From Chenopodium formosanum (Eukaryota; Streptophyta; Magnoliopsida; Caryophyllales; Amaranthaceae), in assembly GCA_024500155.1 (NCBI GenBank), contig CM044858.1:3100001-3164000 (forward strand): a DNA stretch of 64,000 nt. Direction: 5' to 3'. This document shows, one piece after another, positions 29,703 through 41,400 of the stretch. Under the pieces are notes generated by a model. The model had not been told where the DNA came from and did no database searches. It worked only from the letters and a program-made list of their open reading frames with translations. Numbering within the stretch: position 1 is the stretch's first letter; every line of letters starts with the position of its first letter. Position numbers and translations under genes: made by a program.

Positions 29703-30173
29703 AGGGGTTATTGGAATTACTCAGTATGTTAAAGTTTATTTATTTTGGGGTTACTCAGTCAGTTAGCGCCTTTTTGTCGAGGTTACTTATTCCAGGGTTA
29801 CTCAGTCGGTTAGGCCAGGGGATATTTATTCTGAATTTAGGGCCTATTCACATTTACTTAATTTCAGTTCAGTTCAGTCAAGCTCCAATCAGTTCAGTTC
29901 AGCTCCTAATTTCCTTCTCTCATAAAAAATTCATTTCAGCTCAGTTCAGTTCTGTTCAGCTCCAATCAGTTCTGTCCAGCTACAATCAGTTCAGTTCAAC
30001 TCAGTTCAGTAAATGTGAACAGTCCCTTACTCACTCGGATATCGCATTTTCTTTGTGAGTATAACCCCTGACCGACCGAGTTACTCGACCCCTAAATAAG
30101 TAACCCTAACTGAGTTATCTTTGACTAATCGAGTAACCCTGCCATGAATAAGTAACTTCGATAAGTAAACCCT
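29703..30173. mobile_element. Foldback-like element interrupted by Tourist-like MITE
   Basis: The left arm (29703-29836: aggggttatt, gggttactcagtcggttag) and the right arm (30030-30173: ctgaccgaccgagttactcg, gataagtaaaccct) are imperfect inverted repeats of each other. MITE copy 3 sits between them. The arms read as one older hairpin-type element split by a later insertion. Its family is unknown. Confidence 0.45.
29840..30026. mobile_element. Tourist-like MITE (copy 3) with TTA target duplication
   Basis: 187 bp with ends GGGCCTATTCACATTTACT and the complement of AGTAAATGTGAACAGTCCC. It is flanked by TTA at 29837-29839 and at 30027-30029. A TWA target duplication is the signature of PIF/Harbinger/Tourist elements. 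Confidence 0.85.
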
Positions 30174-31793
30174 ATCACACAGTGTAGTCAGCCATATATA
30201 AAAATTTGTGTTTCATCATCTAATCTAATTTATATTGTTTTTATATTAAAAACCATATTGTTTCTAAAGTATACGTAATATACAAGTTGGCATATCGATC
30301 ATATCATGTAATCATATAATTAATATATTTATAAATAATATTATTATTAATATATAAAGCTAACTTTTAGCCACGTCACGAGATAACAGCACTTTCGCCA
30401 AGTGTCACATCATGTAGGCATTAAATAATTATTTTTATTATGACACATGATTTTATTTTGATATATTTTTGTAGGATAAAAAAGTTGGATACATTTAGAT
30501 AGATTATTTAGGATAAAAAAGTTAGTTTAAGGTTTTTTTACAATAAAATTTGGATAGATTTATAAGATAAAATTATTTGTTTAGAAAACTTTATTTGATA
30601 AAATTCCAATTTTTATGTATAAATTGAATTATAACTTTTCAATAATTATTTTATAAATTTTGTTTCAAAAAATAAAAGTAATTGTCTTATAAAGTTAATA
30701 TTTTTTATGTCATATTGGTTTTTCAAATTTTTTTTTTTTTAAAAAATCAAGAAGCCACAATATAATTTCAGCCATTATTAAATATATATAAAGTTGGTAT
30801 CACGATACAACAATACTTTATTCATACGATGAGTTAAGAAATATTCCATCTTTTCGTAAGTATAGTGTCGGTAACAACTAACTGTACATGAGTACGTGGC
30901 TACGAGAGATTCGAGCTTAAAAGGAGGTTTTATCCAAATAGGGTTTATAATTTGAATGTTGATAATATTTTTTTAGCAAAGCTTAGAATAATTTGTGAGT
31001 TAGGGGAGCCTACATACGTGTTGATATCAATAAACAACCCGAGTATCGCCCGTGAGTCCGTGACACAAAACTAAAAACTAATATATGAAGCTAAAGTTGT
31101 AGCTTAGCCACGCTAAAAGATAGCGACATTTTGCGTTTCAACTTTTCACCAAGCATCGCGCCATGTAGGCAACATTAAATATTAGTATAACACGTAGGAT
31201 TTATTTGGATATATTTTTAATGAATAAAAAAATTGTATATTTTTAAGGAAAAATTGTCAAAAATAATACTCCATACAAACTTTGAGCAGTCTGCCAAAAA
31301 CAAGTCAATCTTTTTATTATTTCTAAATAATACAAACTTTGAGAAGTTTCCGCTTTAAACAAGTTTTTTTTACTTGCAACCTGAAAGACCAGTTAAATTT
31401 TTTTCTTTTTAATAAATTAGTTTTACAATGTAATTAACTCTTAATAACAACTTTAATTATAATTAATTAACAATTAAAATATTTTTAAAGCTATAAAAAA
31501 ATTATTTTTAAAAATTTTCTTATTAAAATATTAAATACTTTGTATAAAATAATCTCCTCCACCAGCCACTTACCACTGACGCATCCTCCCTCCCAAGTTC
31601 CCTGGCGCCGGCCGCTCTCAGTCCCTCTTCCCCGGCGACCAACAAACCCCCATCTCCATTACCATCCCTCCCCCTTCCCCCAAGTGACCGACGCCCTCCA
31701 CAAACCCAAAACCCGTAACCTCGTAACAACCTCCACCAAACCCAAAACCCGCAACCTCGTAAACCCCCAAACTACCTCCACCATAAAAATAAC
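30174..31793. other. AT-rich repeat-derived sequence with a GC-rich island
   Basis: 30350-30560 and 31080-31260 are diverged direct repeats (gctaacttttagccacgtca versus gtagcttagccacgctaaaa, then catgtaggca in both), so a dispersed element is present twice. From about 31555 to 31790 the base composition switches to C-rich, with two near copies of ccaaaacccgtaacctcgtaa. No gene is recognised. Confidence 0.4.
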
Positions 31794-32110
31794 TAGTGGG
31801 GGAGCCAGAATTTCTAAGTGGGGGGGGGGGGGGTTGGGGAAGATTATGGGGTTGGGGGAAGGGGGGGGGGGGGGGAGGAGAAGATTATACCTACGTATAT
31901 ATAATTTTGCAACTATTGAATTGATTACATAAAAAAGGATACAAATTTTGTTAGCTATAAGATTTGATCCCTAGACATCTTGCATACTATTACATGGAAA
32001 AAGCCAACTTCTCTACACCAAATTTATGACATTGATGAGCAAATTTAATTAATATCTTGTGTCAAGGGGAGGCCAAGGCCCCCCACTAACCCTCCTTCAC
32101 TCCGCCCCTG
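31794..32110. mobile_element. Non-autonomous hAT element with perfect 8-bp target duplication
   Basis: 317 bp. The left end TAGTGGGGGAGCC and the right end, complement CAGGGGCGGAGTG, are diverged inverted repeats of the common plant hAT type. AAAATAAC flanks it on the left (31786-31793) and on the right (32111-32118), an exact 8-bp duplication as expected for hAT. Runs of 14 and 13 G lie inside (31820-31876). Confidence 0.85.
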
Positions 32111-32118
32111 AAAATAAC

Positions 32119-32596
32119 CTAACAATCTGCACCAAAAAAAACCACCACCGTCATGAACCATACCCCTTTTAATTTTTTTTTAAAAGACATTTAAATGCTT
32201 AAACAGAGTTGCCATGATGGTGGAACAATTCAAACCTCAATTTCATTAATTAAAATATCACAACATGTTTACATTAAAAATGCAATTGATTTAATTGTAA
32301 TGAAATGTCTACTCTTGCTATCTACATGCAGTATGTAACGCAATTATTTTTCTAAAAATTACAGTTTTTCCTTAACAAACACAAGAATATAATTTGACTA
32401 TAACAAATTTCTGTGAGGGAGGTGGTATTGGTTCATCCCAAGAGATAATGGATATTAGACTCATTAGAGTCTTATTTCAATTATGTATCCTTGTGATGGT
32501 ACGTTCTACGTTGTTCGCGTAGTACGTATATGTTTGTAGTACATATGCTGTTGATTTAATCCGACTTGGATGGTGGTGGCCGCGGTTGTATTAAGG
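32119..32596. other. 3' flank of WSD-C
   Basis: 32215-32430 matches 24250-24520 beyond copy B. It should include the 3' UTR of copy C at its right edge. Nothing else is recognised. Confidence 0.4.
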
Positions 32597-35500
32597 TCAT
32601 TGCTCTGTAGTTGCACACCCATTTGCTGCTGCAGAGTTTTTGGCTAGGCCTTTTGCTATAACAGCATCCTTCACTAATTTGAGTGAGTCAACAATATCAT
32701 CACACAATTGATGAGGATCAGGTATTGCATCTTCATCAACAGCTAGAACTAATGTCATCTTGTTTATGTAACTTTGGAAGTTAATCATCAGTTCCTGTAA
32801 AATTTACAAAAACCAATGTTATAATGGGTCCAATTTACATACATGATCAATTCTTTATACAATTATACTATATATATAAGCTAGAGTTTATCATAACCAG
32901 CCCATCTTGACTTATTGTTACAGGTCAGGTCCAATATAATATGGACCAGATTTATTCGTCTAGTCCGGTTTTGGACCAGTGCACAACCGTCAAGGCATTC
33001 TAAAAGCGCTAGGCTCGGCCAAAATAGTGCATTATAGTCTTCAGCCTGCTACACCCTGGCCCAATTTTTATGACTTGGGCCAACTTTGGTTGTAACGTGG
33101 CTAGGCATGACCCATGATTAGCTTTAGTACAAAAATTGGAAAACATACAAGTAGTACATATTTATTAGCATGCCAATTTGATTTGGTTATACAAATTAAG
33201 GTGTGCAACTTACATGTGGTTGTCCATATGAAGATGGGGCAAGAAAAGCCAAAGGATGGCCATAAAAGCCAATTTCCTCCATAGGTCCAACTAAATTCGA
33301 GAAGGCGATTGTTGTATGAGAGTTGATCGTATCAGATACGGCGCTTGCAACCTTAGCACCAAACAACTTCTTAACTAGTTCAGCAATGAAATATGTGTAT
33401 AAAACCTCTAGTGAATTCTTCTTTCTGTCTACTGTTGCCTTGGCTTCTCGGATATAATCTAAAGGATCATCGCGCAATCCAATGGTAAACGGAAGAAGTA
33501 CATAGCCAAATGAATTACCCCATTTTGCCTCTGTATCTTTATCCATCATATCAGCTAATGCCTACAACGTTACATGACATGTACAAAAATTGACTCATTT
33601 ACGGTATGTACTATTTTTACACAAACATATTTAAATTGTATTGGTAAGAATGCCTCACTTGTATTCCTGCACTTGGTCGAATGTTGATAAGAAGAACAGA
33701 TCTAAGGCGAATATGATCATCTCCATCAACTCCTGAACACAAAGCATGAAGATTAAAACATTGATCAAGTACATTTATGATTTATAGTATGATTTATGCT
33801 TGCTAGTATTGTCTAAATTGTTCCAATCTGACCCAAAGCCAAATTTGTGCAGCCTATATATGACTAAAATTTTGTGACCATTTTTCCTATAGTCCATAAG
33901 TTTAATCCAACTTAGCTTGAACTACACTTAGCTTTTTGGGACATACGATGGATGAATATGTATGTAAAGCCTTTTTTGGGCATAAAATGGCCCAACACAT
34001 GACCAATGCCTTACCATATCTTTTGTTAAGATAGCGAGATAAACCAGCTTGTGTGATTCCTAGTGCAACATCATTGATAGTCTGTATATTTCAATGTAAC
34101 AAATTTCATGCTTATTAGATGAATCAAATTTGTCAAAAACACGATTAAATAAAGATCATATACATACGAAGTACATGAACTTACCCCGCCAATTGCATTC
34201 TTCACAAATTTCATATCATCAAGGCTAAACGTCTTGTAAACAAAGCGCCTAGAGGTATTCACGCTTCCTCTAGGACTACTCTTAAGAGGAGATTTGTCCT
34301 TCAAAAAAATCGAAGTTGCTACAAACATCAACACATCAATCATGGTGTTCCAAGACAACACTAACATCCACCATAAGGCCAAAATCCATCTCCAAATGAA
34401 CCACTTCCGATTTTTGTCATGATCAACATACGTTTTTTGAACAGGAATTGTAGGTAAGGCTGTGGGATCAGAGATCTTACGTGTTAGGGCTAACATTAAA
34501 GAGATAAGGGAAGTTCCATCGCCAAGTGAATGATGAATACGGAATATTCCAATGCCCTTGACATCTTCGGAGAGCTCAAGATGAAGGATATGGATTTCCC
34601 AAAGAGGCCTAGACTTGTCTAAGGTAGTTTTGCTAAGGTTGTAAACATAGTCTTCAAGATATTTTTGAGGTGATTCTATGTTTTCAAGGTCTATTTTTGG
34701 CACTATAAAGTGCTTGTCTAAGTCCACTTCTGTTCTAACCCATTTCAACTCTTCTCCTTTACATAAATCTCCTACCTGTAAGAAGCAAATACAAGATTGA
34801 TTATTAATTCAAACAAAATTACTAATATTTGTGCTAAAGGGTTTATAATTATATTTTTGAGATTCATTCAAAATAGAATTATTTTCAATATACATAATAA
34901 GTACATTGTATTTGCTAACACAATTGATTTATTACTTTGTTATACGTTTAGTATGTTACTAATATGATTCAATATTATTTTCTCATTATATATTACCCAT
35001 TTCATTCATATTAAATGTTGCTTGAATTATTAATTTAGTATTATTTTTTTCCCACAACACCTATATATGTAAAATTACTGATAGAATGGATCACATATTC
35101 TTTTTCTTCTCTCTTTATCCTCATACATTTTTTTGATCACTTTTAAACCACTTATCGTCTAAACTTATTTCTACTTAAAAAAAATTCTCATAATTAAAAT
35201 TGAGTATTTAACTATCGGCCAAATATATATAGCATAATTAATCCTGTGGATATTGGGGTTTACAAATGACCAACATCATGTGATAAAATGAAGAAAAAAT
35301 AATACTTTTTTTTTTACACCAGAAAAGTAATACTTGAATGAAAACTAATTACGTACTACTTTATCATTAAAGCCTACTTATTTCATGAGTCATCTTTCTT
35401 GTGATACCGCACAAACTTATTCCTACTTAAAAAATATTGGATTATCAAAGTGGGTTTTTTATGATGTAGAGATAGGGGAAAAGAAAATCCAAATCCTCTT

Positions 35501-36535
35501 AAGCGGTACAATTATATTGCTCACTTTTTTTTTTTTTTTGAAGACATTATATTGCTCACATTATCTAACCTTATATGTCACTTTATGGTTGGATTGCTTA
35601 CATTTATTATTTATACCACCCTATATTGGCTATTGGATAAATGTCACTATTTGATTAATTTGCTCACATAAGCAACATTTATATCACACTTTTAACTAAT
35701 TTGTCATTATATGCATGCCTAATAATCAATCATGTTTTATTATTTTTAATGTTTCTTTATCTTTACTAAGGATACTAAAAAAGCATGTTTATGTATATTA
35801 TTTTATTGTTATGTTTTATTAAACAGATTCACACAGTACATATATGCATGCAACAATAATACAACCATAACCATAACCATGCATAACCATTATCATAACC
35901 ATGCATAACTATAATCATAACCATGCATAAACATAACTATAACCATAACCATGCATAAACATAACCATGACCATGCATAACTATAATCTCCATTAATTTT
36001 TTGTTCCACTCAGTTTACTATTCACGTAGTTATACTTTAAAAAAAAAAATACTAAATCAAAAAAATAATAAATAAAAAATTTAATATGCATGCAACAAAA
36101 AAATATATAATATCTATATAATATGTGATTGAAGATATAATTGGTCAAACATATATGTTGGAGAATATGTTGGAGACCGCACAAAATACAAGTATCTACT
36201 ATATTAAACCCGAACAAATTACTAGTGCAAAAGGAATATATTAAAACAAAAAAGCAAATGTAAAAGGGAAGAAGTAAAATAATTACCACAATGCTAGAGA
36301 AACGAGGATGCTTGAGAAGAGTAGTGGGAGCTTTGGACTTACAAAGCTCAACATCAATGGTAGTTTTGCAACCCATCATTGCTAATATATGTATATTAAA
36401 GTTTGGTTTATGAAATTGGACCGATGATGGACTTAATGGCTCTTCTTTTTCATAATCTTCCAAATTGATTATTCCTTTATTAACCTTAATTGGTTTTATC
36501 ACCCCTTTTTTTCTCCTCCTAATAGCATCCTCCAT
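32597..36535 (-). CDS. WSD-type O-acyltransferase, copy C (intact)
   Basis: Six minus-strand exons: 36535-36287, 34775-34185, 34081-34015, 33732-33659, 33561-33214 and 32794-32597. Together they give 1,527 nt and 508 aa. The active-site motif is intact as HHSLGDGTS, followed by a hydrophobic segment (VLMFVATSIFL). The C-terminal half has WGNSFGYVLLPF and the last-exon block DPHQLCDDIVDSL. Exon 5 equals exons 5 plus 6 of copy A (348 = 210 + 138 nt), so this intron was lost here or gained in A. One difference from the usual FSNLPGP is FSNLVGP. Expected reaction: acyl-CoA-dependent ester formation with fatty alcohol or diacylglycerol at the ER. This is the probable functional parent of, or sister to, the broken copy B. 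Confidence 0.92.
35525..35545. mobile_element. Minimal retroposon insertion (poly-T plus GAAGAC) with 14-bp target duplication
   Basis: ATTATATTGCTCAC occurs at 35511-35524 and again at 35546-35559. The 21 bases between are T15 followed by GAAGAC, that is GTCTTC plus a poly-A tail on the other strand. This is the footprint of an almost completely 5'-truncated LINE or SINE copy. It lies in intron 1 of WSD-C. Confidence 0.75.
35863..35988. repeat. CATAAC / CATGCATAAC minisatellite in intron 1 of WSD-C
   Basis: Irregular repeats of ataaccatgcataac and cataacc words run for about 125 bp. They are present in copy C only. Confidence 0.9.
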
Positions 36536-38497
36536 AATCTTATTCTTTTCTTTCTTTTTTTTTTTTTTTGGAAAATAATATCTTTCTTTTTTTGAAACAA
36601 AGAAAAGGATAAGAAAAGTGTAGAAAGTAATGGTAAGATACTACAAAGATTATGGCCTGTTTTTATAGACTACAAATAAGTTGTGTGTTTGTGTGTATCT
36701 TTTGACTTGCTAAAGTATAAGTTGTCATATTTGTAATATTGCTAGCATTTAAAAAAGGGAGGTTGGGAAAGTTTGTATTTAAAGCTTTGGTTTGATAGAA
36801 GTTGTGTAATTGGAAAATGACACTAAGTTATTTGTTATGGTGACAAGTGTTGAGGAATCTAAATATTGATAAACATACAAAAACAAAATAAAAAATAGGA
36901 AAACTTAAAAATATTTGGAGGTGCGGGGAATCGAACCCCGTGCCTCTCGCATGCGAAGCGAGCGCTCTACCATATGAGCTACACCCCCAATCTTGTTTCA
37001 TATTGCTTTGTTTAAAATATTATTATTACCAAGTACAAATTACTGTCATTTTCACTTATGAAAAGTATTGATCTACTTTATTACTGTACATTCGCTGTAT
37101 GATGGTTCAGTCATCCACTAGAGCATTTAAATCTTAAAAATATGATTTTTTCAAAAAAGAAAAAAGGAAAAATAATAAATAAATAAAATAAACGATTTTT
37201 CAAGAACACTTTTGCTCGAATCCTCTATACTCCAAATTAATAATCACAAGGAGCTCTAACAACGGTTTTTGTTTGTTGCAAACTTTTTCTAAGAGTTTTT
37301 TTTTTCAATGATTAGAATTTTTCTTAATATGTTCACTATTAAGTTTGAATAGCGATGGAAAATGATCGACACAATTTTGAGTGGTCGGGGACACTATGAT
37401 GTGATTGAGCATTGAGGTCTAATTCATTTTTTCGATTTTTTAAGAATTTTGGTACGATACGTTAATAGTCGTTGTACATAAATTTAATTTAGATTTGGAA
37501 ATTTGATAGAGAAATCATCATATTCCAAACAATAAATCATAGGAAATCTTTAGAAATTGGAACCTCTAAGAAAGAGAGCTCATAGTACAAACAATACATA
37601 ACAAATCGTTAGAAATTGTTATTTGTAGACCATGAAATTTAATTGGCTCGAAGACTGAACAAATCTGTCCATTTTCTGAATTAATCAATCTTTTTTTTTT
37701 TTTTTTTCAGATAATCTACTCGTAACCTAGTGGTATAGAATTTGTTAAAACCATCTCAATATTTAGGTTTCCAAATATCAATTTTTTATAAAGTTGTAAT
37801 GGAAAAAAAAAAAAAAAAAAAAAAGGGTATTTGTAATTTATCAGTGAATGCCCAATCTATCTGGAAAACTCGACTACCCAATGAAGTATTAATCAGAACC
37901 ACAATATTAGGCAAATGTGGTAGTGAACCACAATAATTAAATCAATAACGTGTACAGCAGATAGATTGAGACGCTTAAATGGTTTGTAAATGTGTAATAT
38001 CTCACCCTGTGTCTTACGTAGCAAATCATATCGTTATCGATCATACCTTCCCTAACTTTTGTCCCAGCATTTTACACCTGTATATATTCATTTTTAGAAT
38101 TTAAACTTTAAAAGCGACTTAATTTATATTAATGACACATTTAAATCAAATGGGGCACATTCACATAATCACACAATGTCTCAAAGAGGGAGGGAGGGGG
38201 GTCAGGGGGTCGGATGGGGGTTAGTTAAGCTTTGACGTCGACAAAAAAGAGGCACCTCACTGCATAGAATTCTGTAGAAGTTCAAGCATCAAGGATGAAT
38301 AAGACATTACAACCATCAGAGCATATACACATGCTAGTAGAAATAAAATTGGGTGTGACTCGTCGTCCCCTACAATGGCCTCAATCATGGATGAGAAAAC
38401 CATGCTGTATATATCTATATGAATCAAAGAATCACATTTTTGCTACAACTAGCCATTCGGGATGCACAAAGAAAACGTTACTGCTCAGATGTCTCCC
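36536..38497. other. Intergenic region between WSD-C and DRP1
   Basis: The left part is the WSD-C promoter, shared with B. A tRNA-Ala gene is at 36916. 37320-37690 is duplicated flank. A T-run at about 37690 and an A-run at 37803 are simple sequence. The right 300-400 bp before 38498 should be the DRP1 3' UTR. No other gene is seen. Confidence 0.4.
36916..36988 (-). tRNA. tRNA-Ala (anticodon CGC)
   Basis: 73 nt on the minus strand. The acceptor stem GGGGGTG pairs with CACCTCC (one G-T) and the discriminator is A. The D-arm holds TAGCTCATATGGTAGAGC (A box). The anticodon stem CTCGC/GCGAG encloses the loop TTCGCAT, giving anticodon CGC, which reads GCG codons. The T-arm holds GGTTCGATTCC (B box). 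No intron is present. A run of five T follows on the transcribed strand, as a Pol III terminator, and CAA lies just upstream, as is common in plant tRNA genes. Confidence 0.95.
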
Positions 38498-41400
38498 TCA
38501 CTTGGACCAGGCAATAGCATCAATCTCTGACTGCGCAGTCCTATACAACTCCAACCTCTTTCCTAAGTTGGTACGCCTCTGCATAATTGCTGGATCCTCA
38601 TCCAACATCTTACCCAATGCTTTTGCCTGCAGAGAGAAAGCAACAAGAGAATAATGAAATTTCCAAGAGAATATGTATTTCCAAGGGTTTAATTTAAGTT
38701 TGGAAGGGCCAAGTCAATGAGATAGGAAAAGCTATTAATTGGGGCTAGAACACCAACCTCTTTCCCACCCAACTCTGTAAAGAAAACATCAAGCAAGCTG
38801 CGCTTTGCGTCACGAACTTGACAATAAACAATTGATTTAGGAATGGAATTTCTCAATGTAGCACAAACCAGGTTGACATATGACAAGACAGTTGATCCTG
38901 TAGGAAAAGCAGAAATGAGAGATCAGTATTGGCAGTATGTTAGGCAGCTACCAATGTAACATTGTAAGGAATCTAAATCTTAGCTTATTGAGACAAGTAC
39001 CCTTGTTGCAAGACTAAATAAAAGGAATGGCTTTCCACAAATCAACATCTTCATAGATGAATTGCATGCATGGTTAGAAATAAATAAAGTGTAATGTTGC
39101 TCACCAATCCGACGGAGATATGAATCATTGTAACGGTCAAAAATTGAATGTGTTGGGTTGCCACCCTTCTCAACATCTTGAGGAAGCTTTCGGAAAAAAT
39201 CAACGGTGAGGTAACCACACTCCATATCAACAAGCTGTAAGGTTGCTCTCTTGCTTTCCTCTCGCATCCTCTCTAATGAATCGGAAGCAGCATTTGCAAC
39301 TTCTACTCGTAGAGTGGGGTATTGTCTTAGTTCCTACAGGTCAGAAAGAGCGTTCATTATATATTGCCTTCAGTCACAGTCCTTTTTTATATAATAAATA
39401 GAGAATAGGACTAATTCAGATAGATAACACACCTTTTTAATAAAAATTAAAAATAAAAATCGGGGACAGATGAGACCATGAGTACTCAGTACAGATAGAA
39501 CATGTACTACATTATGTCATTCCCTATGGAGCTTCAAAACCATATGTAACTAAAAATGTAACACCATGAGCTTACCGCAGTTTCACTGATAGCCTTGTGA
39601 ACAAGCTCCTTCAATATTCCATGAACCTGGAGAGACAAAACACATTCTGTCAACTACAAACATGGGAAGACATCCTTTCAAAAAAAAAAAAAACATGGGA
39701 AGACAGAAAAGGATTACTTTGTACCCCCAAAGAGAAGCAAAAACAACTTTTAGTTTATACCCGTTCCCCCCTCACCCTCTCCCCAAAAGAGAGCAATTGT
39801 TAAAGCTAACAAGAAATCCAGAATTTATTTCACTTGTGGTCACATATTGAAAATACTAAACACGACACTTTTTTTTTAAAAAAAAAAAAAAAAAAAAGGC
39901 TAAAAGAATGTACCATAACAGAAAGTGAATAAACCTCCTTCCACTAAACTGTTAAATGTTTTAATTGCTATTTAAAAATTACAGCTAGCAAGAACAACAG
40001 ATAAAATACATTTTAAAAACCCATACTCCTATACCTAAATTATATAGTCGTGCACTCACTTTAAAAAAAAATAAATAAAAAAAAAAATAAAAAAAACCAG
40101 CTGCATGAAAAACTAGAGTTTTCAAGAAGACCCCAGTCAACCTATAAGTATTCTACTAATATATAATATTAAGGACATACCGCATCAACTGCAGCCTCAG
40201 CAGGACCTCTAATTGAACCCAAACAAGATTCAATCAGTCGCCGATAACCTTGTTCGGGAGCAATAAGATGAGGTTGATACCCATCAGCTTCCGTGATTAA
40301 TTTCCTCACATTCTCCATGGAAAGTTGCTTGTCAAATTGCAACCTTTTTAAAGCAGCAGGAAGCTGATTATCAAACACGCCATAGATTCTGTCACCACCT
40401 GGGCGTCTGCAAAACCACAGCAAATGCAGCTTAAAGACATTGGTGGAGAAAAGAACGCTAAATTGAATGACAAGCCAAACTGAATTCTATATATCTAACG
40501 AGATACTAAACATTCAGTTGGATGAGTAACATACACCCCATCAAGATGTTCTTTAAATATCTGGTCAAATCCTCGACATATTTCCATGATCATGTATAAC
40601 TTCCCCTGCAAGAGCACAAAATAGTAAATATAATGATCAATAAACTACTTTGACCCCTTATTTATATGCATAACCGTCCAACAAACTCAAAATCCAGGTA
40701 AGAGCATCTCAGGATGAGAATACAATAATCTAGTCCTAGGAAGCAGGAAACCGACAGATTTGCACACACAGGTGCTCCATATCTATAAAAAACTGTTTCT
40801 TTCCAGCATCAGGAAAGTCTATTGTCTAGATGGAGTCAACATGATACACAAGTCCCCCTTGTCCTGAGAAAATTCCGGGTCATGGAGTCAACATCCTATT
40901 AGTAGTAAAGAAAGTAGTGCAGCAAGCAAAGAGAATCGAAAGACCCATCTTCCTGTCCCACTCCACACTGACTTTTGGTGTCCGTGTGTGTGTGGGTGGG
41001 TGGTTTTGGGGGAAGGCTAAATAAGATAACATTCTTTTCTTCGTATTAAGTTTGTAACACTAAAGAAACATAGTCAATAACAAGAATGCATTTATTTGTC
41101 TTACATATCAACTACTCACATAGGTATGATGTGTGCATGATATCAAGACACTTTATTCATCCAAAACTTAACAATATTGAACATAAATTTTCATCGCGTT
41201 GATTGGTATACATAAAAGAAAGCCAAACAATATGAGGCTTTAAATTACTTACTCCAGCATCAGTAGCAACAGGCTTCCCCAGACGGCTCAACTCTGATTC
41301 TAGTTCAACAATAGTTTTGTTGATAAGAGACTGAAGGCCAGGAATCCGGGATTTGATGACAGTTTCTAAATGCTGGAAGATTTGAAATTCTTCAGATTAG

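Larger units (their letters stand above)
32210..37690. repeat. Tandem segmental duplication, right unit (contains WSD-C)
   Basis: This is the partner of the unit at 24250-29420. The matched blocks are the 3' flank, gene, promoter and distal flank (37320-37690). The tRNA gene at 36916-36988 has no counterpart in the left unit. Confidence 0.8.

Noticed and set aside
35863..35988. CRISPR-like array
   Set aside because: Irregular short CATAAC words without unique spacers in a plant intron. It is a minisatellite.
40535..40540. DRP1 exon 11 ending at GATGGG with donor GTGTATG
   Set aside because: That join puts a stop codon in exon 12. The donor GTATGT two bases later keeps the frame (HLDGVRPGGDR).
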